Shown one piece after another: positions 1 to 5,541 of a stretch of DNA of 12,028 nt. Made by a program: the position numbers and the translations under genes. Where the stretch lies: NCBI GenBank assembly GCA_016187105.1, contig JACPKK010000021.1, positions 1-12,028 of the forward strand, given 5' to 3'. The stretch comes from Candidatus Curtissbacteria bacterium. GTDB taxonomy: Bacteria > Patescibacteriota > Microgenomatia > Curtissbacterales > GWA2-41-24. Each line of letters starts with the position of its first letter. Within the stretch, counting starts at the first letter, position 1. The notes beneath the pieces were generated by a model. The model was not told the DNA's origin. It saw only the letters and a list, made by a program, of their open reading frames with translations, and did not search any database.

Positions 1-65
1 GAGCGAGCGGCAGGACCCGCAATCTCACTCAAGCCAGACTGCCGAGGCGACTTAGACACAAACAC
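1..65 (-). CDS. possible N-terminus of an unidentified protein (partial)
   Basis: Downstream of rpoD on the same strand there is an open frame from a GTG at 63-65 to the window edge. It reads about 21 residues beginning V/M-FVSKSPRQSGLSEIAGPAAR. No ribosome binding site is visible and the stretch is too short to assign to a family. The frame could be chance; an RNA gene running off the edge is the main alternative. If real, it lies about 20 nt after the rpoD stop and would belong to the same transcript. Confidence 0.25.
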   Translation of the reverse strand, partial: MFVSKSPRQSGLSEIAGPAAR

Positions 66-85
66 GGCAATCCTGACGAGTTCTC

Positions 86-1234
86 TTAGGCCAGATCCAA
101 ATAATCGCGCAGTTTCTTGGCACGGGTCGGATGTCGCAGTTTCCGGATGGCTTTTGCCTCTATTTGTCTGATCCTCTCACGGGTTACTCCAAATTCGCGG
201 CCGACTTCCTCAAGTGTCCGCTGTTTACCATCTTCCAAACCAAACCGGTATTCCAAAACTTTCGCCTCCCTTGGCGAAAGCGTACTCAAAACTTCCCGGA
301 TATGATCCTTTAAAAGCGCCTGTGTCGCCTGATCTGTCGGTGAAGCCGAAGCGTCCTGGATAAAATCTCCCAGCCTTGAATCTTCTTCTTCCCCAACCGG
401 CGCCTCTAGTGATGCCGGCTCCTGCGAAACCTTAACAATTTCCCGTACCTTATCTACCCCGATCTCCATCTCTTTGGCAACCTCCTCCGGCGCGGGCTCG
501 CGACCCAACTCCTGCATCAGCCGCCTTGAGATGCGGTTAAACTTATTAATTGTCTCGACCATGTGGACCGGAATCCTAATCGTCCTCGCCTGGTCTGCAA
601 TGGCGCGCGTTATTGCCTGCCTGATCCACCAAGTTGCGTAAGTCGAAAATTTATAGCCCCGTGTCCAGTCATACTTTTCCACGGCTCGCATAAGCCCAAT
701 GTTCCCCTCTTCGATCAAATCCAAAAGCGTCAAACCCCGGTTGACGTATTTTTTGGCGATCGAAACCACAAGCCTTAAATTTGCCGAAATCAATCTCTCT
801 CTCGCCCGCTTATCGTTTTTTTCAACCCTCTTAGCAAGAGATACCTCGTCCTCATACGTCAAAAGCGCAATCCTGCCGATCTCCCTAAGGTACATTCTCA
901 CCGGATCCGAAAGGTAACCTTCTTCGAGTGTCGCCAGTCCCTCCAGCTCTTTCTCAAGCTCCGTAATCGGTTTGCCAACGTCCGAAACGTCAACTTCTGT
1001 CGTGTCAAAAACGTCAATCCCTTCCTCGAGAAATTTGAAGTAGAGATCGTCAACTTCGTTGATATGGTTCTCCGGCTCGGGGAAAATGGCCAAAATTTCT
1101 TCCTGCGTCACAAACCCCTGCTCTCGGCCGCGGCGGGTCAGTTTGCGCAGTTCTGCTTTTAGGTCGACTTTTGGGGCTTCCTTCGCTTGTCCCTCGGCCG
1201 CCACTTTGGCTTTTTTTGCAACTGTTTTCTTCAT
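86..1234 (-). CDS. rpoD: RNA polymerase primary sigma factor (RpoD/SigA, sigma-70)
   Basis: This is the housekeeping sigma factor, which binds core RNA polymerase and recognises -35/-10 promoters. The 382-aa protein has a lysine-rich N-terminus, a reduced region 1.1 (about 25-75), region 1.2 (DPVRMYLREIG, 110-120), region 2 (RLVVSIAKKYVNRGLTLLDL, then GYKFSTYATWWIRQAITR at 193-210, which recognises and melts the -10), region 3, and a region 4 helix-turn-helix near the C-terminus (TLEEVGREFGVTRERIRQIE). It lacks the long non-conserved insertion of E. coli RpoD and is close in size to Gram-positive SigA. Its ATG overlaps the TGA of the upstream dnaG C-terminal frame (ATGA), so the two are probably translationally coupled. 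The dnaG-rpoD order is the classic macromolecular-synthesis operon. Consensus-like TTGAAT/TAGAAT promoters elsewhere in the window fit such a sigma factor. Confidence 0.96.
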   Translation of the reverse strand: MKKTVAKKAKVAAEGQAKEAPKVDLKAELRKLTRRGREQGFVTQEEILAIFPEPENHINEVDDLYFKFLEEGIDVFDTTEVDVSDVGKPITELEKELEGLATLEEGYLSDPVRMYLREIGRIALLTYEDEVSLAKRVEKNDKRARERLISANLRLVVSIAKKYVNRGLTLLDLIEEGNIGLMRAVEKYDWTRGYKFSTYATWWIRQAITRAIADQARTIRIPVHMVETINKFNRISRRLMQELGREPAPEEVAKEMEIGVDKVREIVKVSQEPASLEAPVGEEEDSRLGDFIQDASASPTDQATQALLKDHIREVLSTLSPREAKVLEYRFGLEDGKQRTLEEVGREFGVTRERIRQIEAKAIRKLRHPTRAKKLRDYLDLA

Positions 1235-1764
1235 GTAATCTCCCTTACTTCCCTTAACTTTTCCGATAGTTTGTTAAACTTTGTCGTCAACATTAAAATC
1301 TTATCATTATCCTTCTTCCTTTGTGCCTCCTTGAGGCTATCGGAGATTTGCAAAAGCTGCCTTGCTAAAGACTTACGCTTTATTCTGCGCCCTACCTGGA
1401 AAGTCTCCTGTGCCCAAAGCTCTTCTTCACTAAAAGCTGGGCTAATATTGATTAAAGAAAGTTGATCGACAAAATCGTTAAAATCTTTGGGCAGACTGCC
1501 GATGATTTTGGCAGTGTTTTTCGGCTGCAAGCGATTTATTATATCACGGATCTTTCCCCAAAAAAGCCTTTGCCGCTCCCCCAAAAAGTCCTCCGGTTCC
1601 AAAATTTTGGCAATCTCCGCAATAATCCTGTCTCCGGCCAGAAAAAGCGCCAGGAAATAATCCTCCATAGTCGTATTTTGTCCCTCCCTATCCTTTCCTG
1701 CTATGTCCCTTTGTCCCTCTGTCCCGCCAATATCTCCCATCTTCTTTTCAACTGCCTGTGCCAC
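1231..1764 (-). CDS. dnaG: DNA primase C-terminal (DnaB helicase-binding) domain, separated from the primase core
   Basis: The frame encodes up to 177 aa. From MEDYFLALFLAGDRIIAEI onward it resembles the DnaG C-terminal domain that docks on the replicative helicase: a helical region with the LEPEDF and ERQRLFW signatures and a final long helix pair ending NKLSEKLREVREI. It is not in frame with the primase core. A GTG at 1762-1764 is possible but has no clear ribosome binding site and falls inside the core-like segment. An ATG at 1666-1668 lies directly before the conserved part, with GGAGG 14 nt upstream, and may be the true start if the piece is made separately. The residues between (AQAVEKKMGDIGG...) look like the usual interdomain linker and include degenerate 8-nt repeats. 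It overlaps rpoD by 4 nt. It may be a separate subunit, the tail of a recoded DnaG, or a product of sequence errors. Confidence 0.8.
   Translation of the reverse strand: MAQAVEKKMGDIGGTEGQRDIAGKDREGQNTTMEDYFLALFLAGDRIIAEIAKILEPEDFLGERQRLFWGKIRDIINRLQPKNTAKIIGSLPKDFNDFVDQLSLINISPAFSEEELWAQETFQVGRRIKRKSLARQLLQISDSLKEAQRKKDNDKILMLTTKFNKLSEKLREVREIT
1677..1725. repeat. degenerate 8-nt tandem repeats (NNTGTCCC, plus strand) in the dnaG linker
   Basis: On the plus strand three abutting octamers, TATGTCCC, TTTGTCCC and TCTGTCCC, fill 1702-1725, and a fourth TTTGTCCC lies at 1677-1684. They encode the linker before the helicase-binding domain. The style matches the short-period repeats between other genes in this window (6228-6259, 6705-6725, 7173-7207). 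Eight is not a multiple of three, so gain or loss of a unit shifts the reading frame. Confidence 0.65.
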
Positions 1765-1766
1765 CA

Positions 1767-1829
1767 GCCCAAAACTTTGGCCAGTTTCTCAATATAATGG
1801 GCCCGCACCAAATCGTCTGAAATTTTCTA
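1767..1829 (-). other. dnaG junction: in-frame UAG, DnaG-like remnant, and TTTGGGC heptamer
   Basis: After the UAG at 1827-1829 the core frame continues with KISDDLVRAHYIEKLAKVLG, which matches the stretch normally following the LPVL-type segment of DnaG. It ends at T TTG GGC (1767-1773), which fits the X XXY YYZ pattern for -1 slippage in exactly the core's reading phase. A -1 shift there joins it to LVAQAVEKKM of the downstream frame. A single continuous DnaG therefore needs both a stop readthrough and a -1 shift. Confidence 0.7.
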
Positions 1830-2999
1830 AAGTACTGGCAGGATTTCTCGCCCGATCTTTTTCTGGCCGTCGGCCTCTTTTGGATCAAACCTTTTTACTG
1901 CCGAATCAATTAGAAAGTCATAGATGTTGCTAGCGCTAGCGATTGCCGCCGTGAATCCCTTTGGGTTATCTTGTGCAAACTCATCCGGGTCTTTGGCGCC
2001 TCCAAGATCGGCAACCTTAACGCTCACTCCAGCCATGTCCAGAAGCTCAATCCCCCGCCTGGCAGCATTGTCTCCCGCCACATCCTTGTCAAAACAAAGA
2101 ACCACGCTTTCTGAAAGTCTCGACAGCATCGCCACTTGGCGCTCGGTCAATGCCGTTCCTTTGCTGGCGATAACATTTTCCACTCCCGCCTGATGCGCCG
2201 ACAAAACATCAAATTCTCCTTCGACCAAAACCGCTTCGTTACTATCGCGGATTGCGCTTCTGGCAATATCCAGTCCAAACAAAAGCGAGCCTTTCACAAA
2301 AAGCGGCGTTTCCGAGGTGTTAACGTATTTGGCCTCGCGGGCATTGGCATCTAAAACCCTGCCCGAAAACCCCATCACCTGCCCGCGGCTATCAGAAATG
2401 GGGAAAATCAGCCGGTCACGAAATCTGTCATAAAACGACCGGTCACTGCCGCTTCTGGCAATTGCCAAGCCCGACATCGCTACATCGGCAGTTGGAATTT
2501 TATGCTTTATTAAAAACTTAAAAAGCGTATCCCAGCTGTCCGGCGAGTACCCGAGTTTAAACTTTTCCCAAGTTTCTTTTTTGATTCCCCGGCCGGCCAA
2601 ATACTTTCTTGCCCGCTCACCAGCCGGATGGTTAAAAAGTAAATGGCTGTAAAATTTGGTCGTCAGTTTATTGATCTCGATTAACTTGTCCCGGACTCTG
2701 GATTTATCTGTCGGCTCAAACTGCTTAAGCTTTACTCCCACCCGTTTGGCCAGTTCCTCCAAAGCTTCGCGAAAGTCCCAGCCCTCAATTTTTTCCAAAA
2801 AAGTAAAAACGTCACCGCCCAGAGAGCAGCCAAAACATTTCCAAACCTGCCGCTCCGGCGAAATCATAAACGAGGCTGTCTTTTCCGCGTGGAACGGGCA
2901 AAGCCCGCCCATATTCCTGCCCATTTTTTTCAAAGGGAGATAAGAAGAGATAACCTCAACCAAATCTACTTTACTCTTAACTTCCTCTACTTGATCCAT
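1827..2999 (-). CDS. dnaG: DNA primase DnaG, zinc-binding and RNA polymerase core (ends early)
   Basis: DnaG makes the RNA primers for Okazaki fragments. From the ATG at 2997-2999 the protein has 390 residues; a TTG at 3006-3008 would add three. The N-terminal CHC2 zinc ribbon is complete (C34, H37, C55, C58). The catalytic core has the basic motif RDRLIFPISDSRGQVMGFSGR-like block near 195-215 and a TOPRIM domain with VEGEFDVL (E260) and the metal-binding CFDKDVAG (D304, D306). All visible catalytic residues are intact. Full-length bacterial DnaG is commonly around 500-600 aa; this one stops at UAG after GREILPVL, just before the segment leading to the helicase-binding domain, which is found in another frame downstream. 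The core alone could prime DNA but would depend on the separate C-terminal piece to reach DnaB. No second primase is visible here. Confidence 0.93.
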   Translation of the reverse strand: MDQVEEVKSKVDLVEVISSYLPLKKMGRNMGGLCPFHAEKTASFMISPERQVWKCFGCSLGGDVFTFLEKIEGWDFREALEELAKRVGVKLKQFEPTDKSRVRDKLIEINKLTTKFYSHLLFNHPAGERARKYLAGRGIKKETWEKFKLGYSPDSWDTLFKFLIKHKIPTADVAMSGLAIARSGSDRSFYDRFRDRLIFPISDSRGQVMGFSGRVLDANAREAKYVNTSETPLFVKGSLLFGLDIARSAIRDSNEAVLVEGEFDVLSAHQAGVENVIASKGTALTERQVAMLSRLSESVVLCFDKDVAGDNAARRGIELLDMAGVSVKVADLGGAKDPDEFAQDNPKGFTAAIASASNIYDFLIDSAVKRFDPKEADGQKKIGREILPVL

Positions 3000-3009
3000 C
3001 GCGCCCAAT

Positions 3010-3015
3010 ATTGTA
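3010..3015 (-). promoter_or_regulatory. possible -10 box for dnaG
   Basis: TACAAT on the minus strand lies 10 nt before the dnaG ATG, which would give a leader of only about 3-4 nt. The -35 side is weak (a TTGAGA sits at a short 15-nt spacing). Readthrough from the upstream tRNA-Ser is an alternative source of transcript. Confidence 0.35.
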
Positions 3016-3030
3016 CTCTAATTATTCTAA

Positions 3031-3127
3031 TCTCAAAATCCAAAGGGTTTTGAAAAGGAGCAACAGACTTAATTTGAAGCCCTGAGTTTGTCGAAGGGCG
3101 AAATATTAAAGTCTAGTTGCGACGCAG
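3031..3127 (-). ncRNA. structured trailer element A, between tRNA-Ser(GGA) and dnaG
   Basis: This segment is a diverged copy of 3706-3797. Shared blocks are CGCTGCGTCGCAACTAGA directly after the tRNA, TCTGTTGCTCCTTTTCAAAA, and GATTTTGAGAT before the next gene. Predicted folding: a long stem of GCAAC-AGACTT with AAGTCT-GTTGC (with bulges), closed by the REP-like hairpin GCCC/GGGC (3079-3082 with 3096-3099), then a second hairpin built on TCAAAA/TTTTGA. No U-tract follows, so it is not a classical terminator. Whether it is a stable RNA, a processing signal or a leader for dnaG is unknown. Confidence 0.5.
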
Positions 3128-3214
3128 CGGAGAGGGAGGGATTCGAACCCTCGATAGCCTTGCGGCTATACAGACTTTCCAGGTCTGCCTATTCAACCAC
3201 TCTAGCACCTCTCC
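3128..3214 (-). tRNA. tRNA-Ser (anticodon GGA)
   Basis: An 87-nt cloverleaf with acceptor GGAGAGG/CCTCTCC and discriminator G. The anticodon stem-loop CAGAC-CTGGAAA-GTCTG gives GGA (codons UCC/UCU). A long variable arm (ATAGCC-GCAA-GGCTAT) is typical of class II tRNA-Ser, and the T-arm carries GTTCGAATC. CCA is not encoded (CTG follows). It lies 5 nt after tRNA-Arg(CCG) and is probably co-transcribed with it. Confidence 0.97.
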
Positions 3215-3219
3215 AAATG

Positions 3220-3291
3220 TGCCCCTGGCGGGACTCGAACCCACATATCAGGATCCGGAATCCTGTGGTCTGTCCATTAGCCTACAGAGGC
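3220..3291 (-). tRNA. tRNA-Arg (anticodon CCG)
   Basis: A 72-nt cloverleaf with acceptor GCCTCTG/CAGGGGC, discriminator A and anticodon stem-loop CAGGA-TTCCGGA-TCCTG, giving CCG (codon CGG). The D-loop carries the A expected for arginine tRNAs (AATGGACA). The D-stem has one apparent mismatch. No CCA is encoded. Its first 10 nt overlap the NUDIX gene, whose UAG stop is formed by U8-A9-G10 of the tRNA. No strong promoter of its own is visible. Confidence 0.96.
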
Positions 3292-3698
3292 AAATTGTTT
3301 ACTTTTTCTTTCACCTTACTCCACATCGCTTTCGTATCCTTAAATGTTAACTTCTCTTCGACTTCTTCCGGGTCTAACCATTCCGTTGCCATCACCTCAA
3401 ACGCCGTCGTTGCCTCTCCGTCACCAATATATCTCATCAAAAAATAGACAACTGTTTTCAAAACCTTTTCTTTGTCCTCGTAATAAAAATATTCCGTCTG
3501 GCCAACCTTTTCAACAACTTCTGCCTTGACTCCTGTTTCCTCTTCCACCTCGCGCACTGCCGTCTGTTCACTCGATTCACCTGTTTCGATATGCCCCTTT
3601 GGGAAATCCCAGCCTTTGTGTTTGGAATGCTGCGTCACCAAGACTTTCCCGTCCCTAACAACAATCCCCCCAGCGCTAAATATTCTCTTTATTGCCAT
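3282..3698 (-). CDS. NUDIX hydrolase
   Basis: The 138-aa protein is a single Nudix domain. The box GX5EX7REUXEEXGU is perfect at residues 35-57 (GHIETGE...REVEEETGV), including the metal-binding REVEEE core. Such enzymes cleave nucleoside diphosphates linked to another group. The short form, with FPKGHIETGE and a C-terminal WLDPEE segment, resembles the MutT/Ap4A-hydrolase branch, but the substrate cannot be told from sequence. The ATG at 3696-3698 follows GATAGAAAA with no Shine-Dalgarno. The 3' end overlaps tRNA-Arg(CCG) by 10 nt, so RNase P maturation of that tRNA from a joint transcript would remove the NUDIX stop codon. Upstream lies structured element B and tRNA-Ser(CGA). Confidence 0.92.
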   Translation of the reverse strand: MAIKRIFSAGGIVVRDGKVLVTQHSKHKGWDFPKGHIETGESSEQTAVREVEEETGVKAEVVEKVGQTEYFYYEDKEKVLKTVVYFLMRYIGDGEATTAFEVMATEWLDPEEVEEKLTFKDTKAMWSKVKEKVNNLPL

Positions 3699-3705
3699 TT
3701 TTCTA

Positions 3706-3797
3706 TCTCAAAATCGCCTGCGATTTTGAAAAGGAGCAACAGATTGAAGTTGCAGCTTTTGATAAAAAGCAAAACTTAAAATCTAGTTGCGACGCAG
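3706..3797 (-). ncRNA. structured trailer element B, between tRNA-Ser(CGA) and the NUDIX gene
   Basis: This is the second copy of the element at 3031-3127, again directly after a tRNA-Ser and before a protein gene. It shares CGCTGCGTCGCAACTAGA and TCTGTTGCTCCTTTTCAAAA. The main stem here is GCAAC-AGAT with ATCT-GTTGC, where copy A has AGAC with GTCT, a compensatory change. The apical hairpin GCTTTT-TATC-AAAAGC is unrelated in sequence to that of copy A. A final 10-bp hairpin, TCAAAATCGC-AG-GCGATTTTGA, ends a few nt before the NUDIX start. Confidence 0.5.
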
Positions 3798-3884
3798 CGG
3801 AGACGAGAGGATTCGAACCCCTGGTGACATTGCTGCCACACTCGTTTTCGAAACGAGCCCATTCAACCACTCTGGCACGTCTCC
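3798..3884 (-). tRNA. tRNA-Ser (anticodon CGA)
   Basis: An 87-nt class II cloverleaf with acceptor GGAGACG/CGTCTCC, discriminator G, and anticodon stem-loop CTCGT-TTCGAAA-ACGAG, giving CGA (codon UCG). The long variable arm is present and the T-arm carries GTTCGAATC. CCA is not encoded. It sits 5 nt after tRNA-Arg(GCG), repeating the Arg-Ser order of the pair at 3128-3291, so the two pairs probably arose by duplication. Confidence 0.97.
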
Positions 3885-3889
3885 ACTTG

Positions 3890-3962
3890 TGCGCCCGACA
3901 GGAATCGAACCTGCAACCGTCAGCTCCGCAAGCTGATGTTCTGTCCATTGAACTACGGGCGC
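3890..3962 (-). tRNA. tRNA-Arg (anticodon GCG)
   Basis: A 73-nt cloverleaf with acceptor GCGCCCG/CGGGCGC, D-stem GTTC/GAAC, anticodon stem-loop TCAGC-TTGCGGA-GCTGA, T-loop TTCGATT and discriminator A. The loop reads T32 T33 G34 C35 G36, so the anticodon is GCG, for codons CGC/CGU. Bacteria normally read these with ACG converted to ICG by TadA. CCA is not encoded. It is the first gene of a minus-strand Arg-Ser pair. Confidence 0.95.
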
Positions 3963-3976
3963 ATAATTTCCAGCCA

Positions 3977-3982
3977 ATTATA
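3977..3982 (-). promoter_or_regulatory. -10 box of the tRNA-Arg(GCG)/tRNA-Ser(CGA) operon
   Basis: A perfect TATAAT lies 14 nt before the tRNA 5' end, which would leave a leader of about 7 nt for RNase P to remove. No convincing -35 is present at 16-18 nt; that area is taken up by the ATTCGGGTC-type repeats and the end of element U1. Confidence 0.5.
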
Positions 3983-3987
3983 CAGGA

Positions 3988-4076
3988 TTCGGGTCAATTC
4001 GGAGTAACATAGGCCCGCAGTCCCGATGTCTATCGGGGCGAGGACCGCATGGCACTGTATCTTCGTGTCAATTCGG
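3988..4076. repeat. imperfect 15-bp direct repeats flanking element U1
   Basis: TTCGGGTCAATTCGG (3988-4002) and TTCGTGTCAATTCGG (4062-4076) differ at one position and bracket the structured element. They belong to the same AATTCGnnTC-type degenerate repeat seen at 9036-9080. They could be a target duplication or simply intergenic tandem-repeat material into which the element is set. Confidence 0.55.
4010..4062 (-). ncRNA. structured element U1, 5' of the tRNA-Arg(GCG)/tRNA-Ser(CGA) pair
   Basis: Read toward the tRNAs, this copy shares the block AGATACAGTGCCATGCGGTC then CTCG, and the block ACTGCGGG-CTA, with element U2. Predicted fold: GCC with GGC, GCGGT (4044-4048) with ACTGC (4017-4021) including a G-U pair, a one-sided bulge, and an inner hairpin CCCGAT-AGAC-ATCGGG (4022-4037). 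In U2 the inner stem is a different sequence that still pairs. The G-U pair works only on the strand that runs toward the tRNAs. No U-run follows, so a terminator is unlikely. Confidence 0.5.
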
Positions 4077-4082
4077 GATAAA

Positions 4083-4658
4083 TTAATCCAATGTAAATCT
4101 TCGCTGCAGCGTATGCGACCACTTATCCAGAAGCGTATGTACCGGGGCCTGATGGTAATGAATATGCTTTTCCAAAATATCCAAAAGCGTCCTTTCCGAA
4201 ATTGTCGTCAAAATAATAATTAGTCGGCTCGGAAAGTGTAAATTGGTTTGCACTATAAGAAGCCTTTCGTCCCCGCGCTTGTCAAACCAAAACGAGTCGA
4301 GGTCTTCCCACAAAAACACCTTCCCGCCGGAAATAATGCCCATATTGTTTACCTTATGCTCGATAACTTCCGGCGCCGAATGGGCCAAAACCAAGACCAC
4401 AAAAACAATGGCAATAATTACCCCGACCAGGAAAAATTCGCCAAAAGCAATTGCCGCCAAAATGGCTACCAAAGCATAAAGTGTCACTTTAGTAAAGTAT
4501 TTTTTGGAACGTTGCTTAAAAATATGCACCGGCGACTTCCAGGAAACAATAGTTTTGGCATCCACCGCCGCCTGCCTTTTGGCGTCCAATTCTTCCTTGG
4601 AAATTACCCGGCCTTCGTGGTGATCAATATGAAAGGGATTTTTATAGAATCTGGGCAT
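4083..4658 (-). CDS. two-helix membrane protein of unknown function
   Basis: The 191-aa protein has a polar N-terminus (about 1-55, with WKSPVHIFKQRSKKYF), two closely spaced transmembrane helices at about 57-93 (ALVAILAAIAFGEFFLVGVI then AIVFVVLVLA), and a cytoplasmic-looking C-terminal half. The latter has a PH-like beta pattern (VFLWEDLDSFWFDKRGDERLLIV) and ends in HTLLDKWSHTLQRRFTLD. I recognise the style from Patescibacteria proteins of unknown function but cannot give a function or a family name. The start is supported by a promoter with TTGAAC and TAAACT 17 nt apart, about 4 nt of leader and no Shine-Dalgarno. The gene is bracketed by the inverted elements U1 and U2. Confidence 0.85.
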   Translation of the reverse strand: MPRFYKNPFHIDHHEGRVISKEELDAKRQAAVDAKTIVSWKSPVHIFKQRSKKYFTKVTLYALVAILAAIAFGEFFLVGVIIAIVFVVLVLAHSAPEVIEHKVNNMGIISGGKVFLWEDLDSFWFDKRGDERLLIVQTNLHFPSRLIIILTTISERTLLDILEKHIHYHQAPVHTLLDKWSHTLQRRFTLD

Positions 4659-4668
4659 ATTTAGATTT

Positions 4669-4715
4669 AGTTTAGCTTATCTTTGATTGATGTTCAAACC
4701 CCAGCCTGATAAAAT
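4669..4715. promoter_or_regulatory. overlapping divergent promoters for the membrane protein (-) and tRNA-Ser cluster (+)
   Basis: Minus strand: -35 TTGAAC (4692-4697), 17-nt spacer, -10 TAAACT (4669-4674), predicted start about 4662, four nt before the ATG. Plus strand: -35 TTGATG (4687-4692), 17-nt spacer, -10 TAAAAT (4710-4715), predicted start about 4722. The two -35 boxes abut or overlap, so polymerase binding should be mutually exclusive. The plus transcript would include all of element U2 before tRNA-Ser(GCT). Confidence 0.6.
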
Positions 4716-4736
4716 GAGCCAGCAAGGAGAGGTCGC

Positions 4737-4799
4737 AGATACAGTGCCATGCGGTCCTCGTCCCGCCCAAATTTCAATTTTGGGCGGACTGCGGGTCTA
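4737..4799 (+). ncRNA. structured element U2, 5' of the tRNA-Ser(GCT)/tRNA-Ser(TGA) pair
   Basis: This is the second copy of U1, with the same orientation relative to its tRNAs and therefore inverted on the chromosome. Predicted fold: GCGGT (4751-4755) with ACTGC (4788-4792), a one-sided bulge CCTCGTC, and a 9-bp inner stem CCGCCCAAA (4763-4771) with TTTGGGCGG (4779-4787) stacked directly on the outer stem. It lies about 15 nt after the predicted transcription start and ends 14 nt before the tRNA, so it should be part of the primary transcript. Confidence 0.55.
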
Positions 4800-4813
4800 A
4801 GTTGGTCCATTGT

Positions 4814-4900
4814 GGAGGGTTGCCAGAACGGTAATGGGACGGTTTGCTAAACCGTGACGGGCTTAATGCCTGTCAGTGGGTTCGACTCCCACACCCTCCG
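4814..4900 (+). tRNA. tRNA-Ser (anticodon GCT)
   Basis: An 87-nt class II cloverleaf with acceptor GGAGGGT/ACCCTCC, discriminator G, and anticodon stem-loop ACGGT-TTGCTAA-ACCGT, giving GCT (codons AGC/AGU). The long variable arm (GACGGGC-TTAAT-GCCTGTC) and T-loop TTCGACT are present. CCA is not encoded. It is followed after 5 nt by tRNA-Ser(TGA) on the same strand. Confidence 0.97.
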
Positions 4901-4905
4901 CACCT

Positions 4906-5537
<632 letters not shown>

Positions 5538-5541
<4 letters not shown>

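Noticed and set aside
1..85. Possible RNA gene (for example an RNase P RNA end) downstream of rpoD
   Set aside because: GC-rich and partly self-complementary, but no conserved RNase P, tRNA or rRNA block could be recognised in so short a piece.
3088..3447. Plus-strand frames with GFEPSIALRLYRLS-like peptides across the tRNA region
   Set aside because: These are the familiar false proteins produced by translating tRNA genes in reverse.
4022..4037. Inner hairpin of U1 as a rho-independent terminator
   Set aside because: There is no U-run after the stem on either strand, and the copy near tRNA-Ser(GCT) lies in a leader, where termination would silence the tRNAs.
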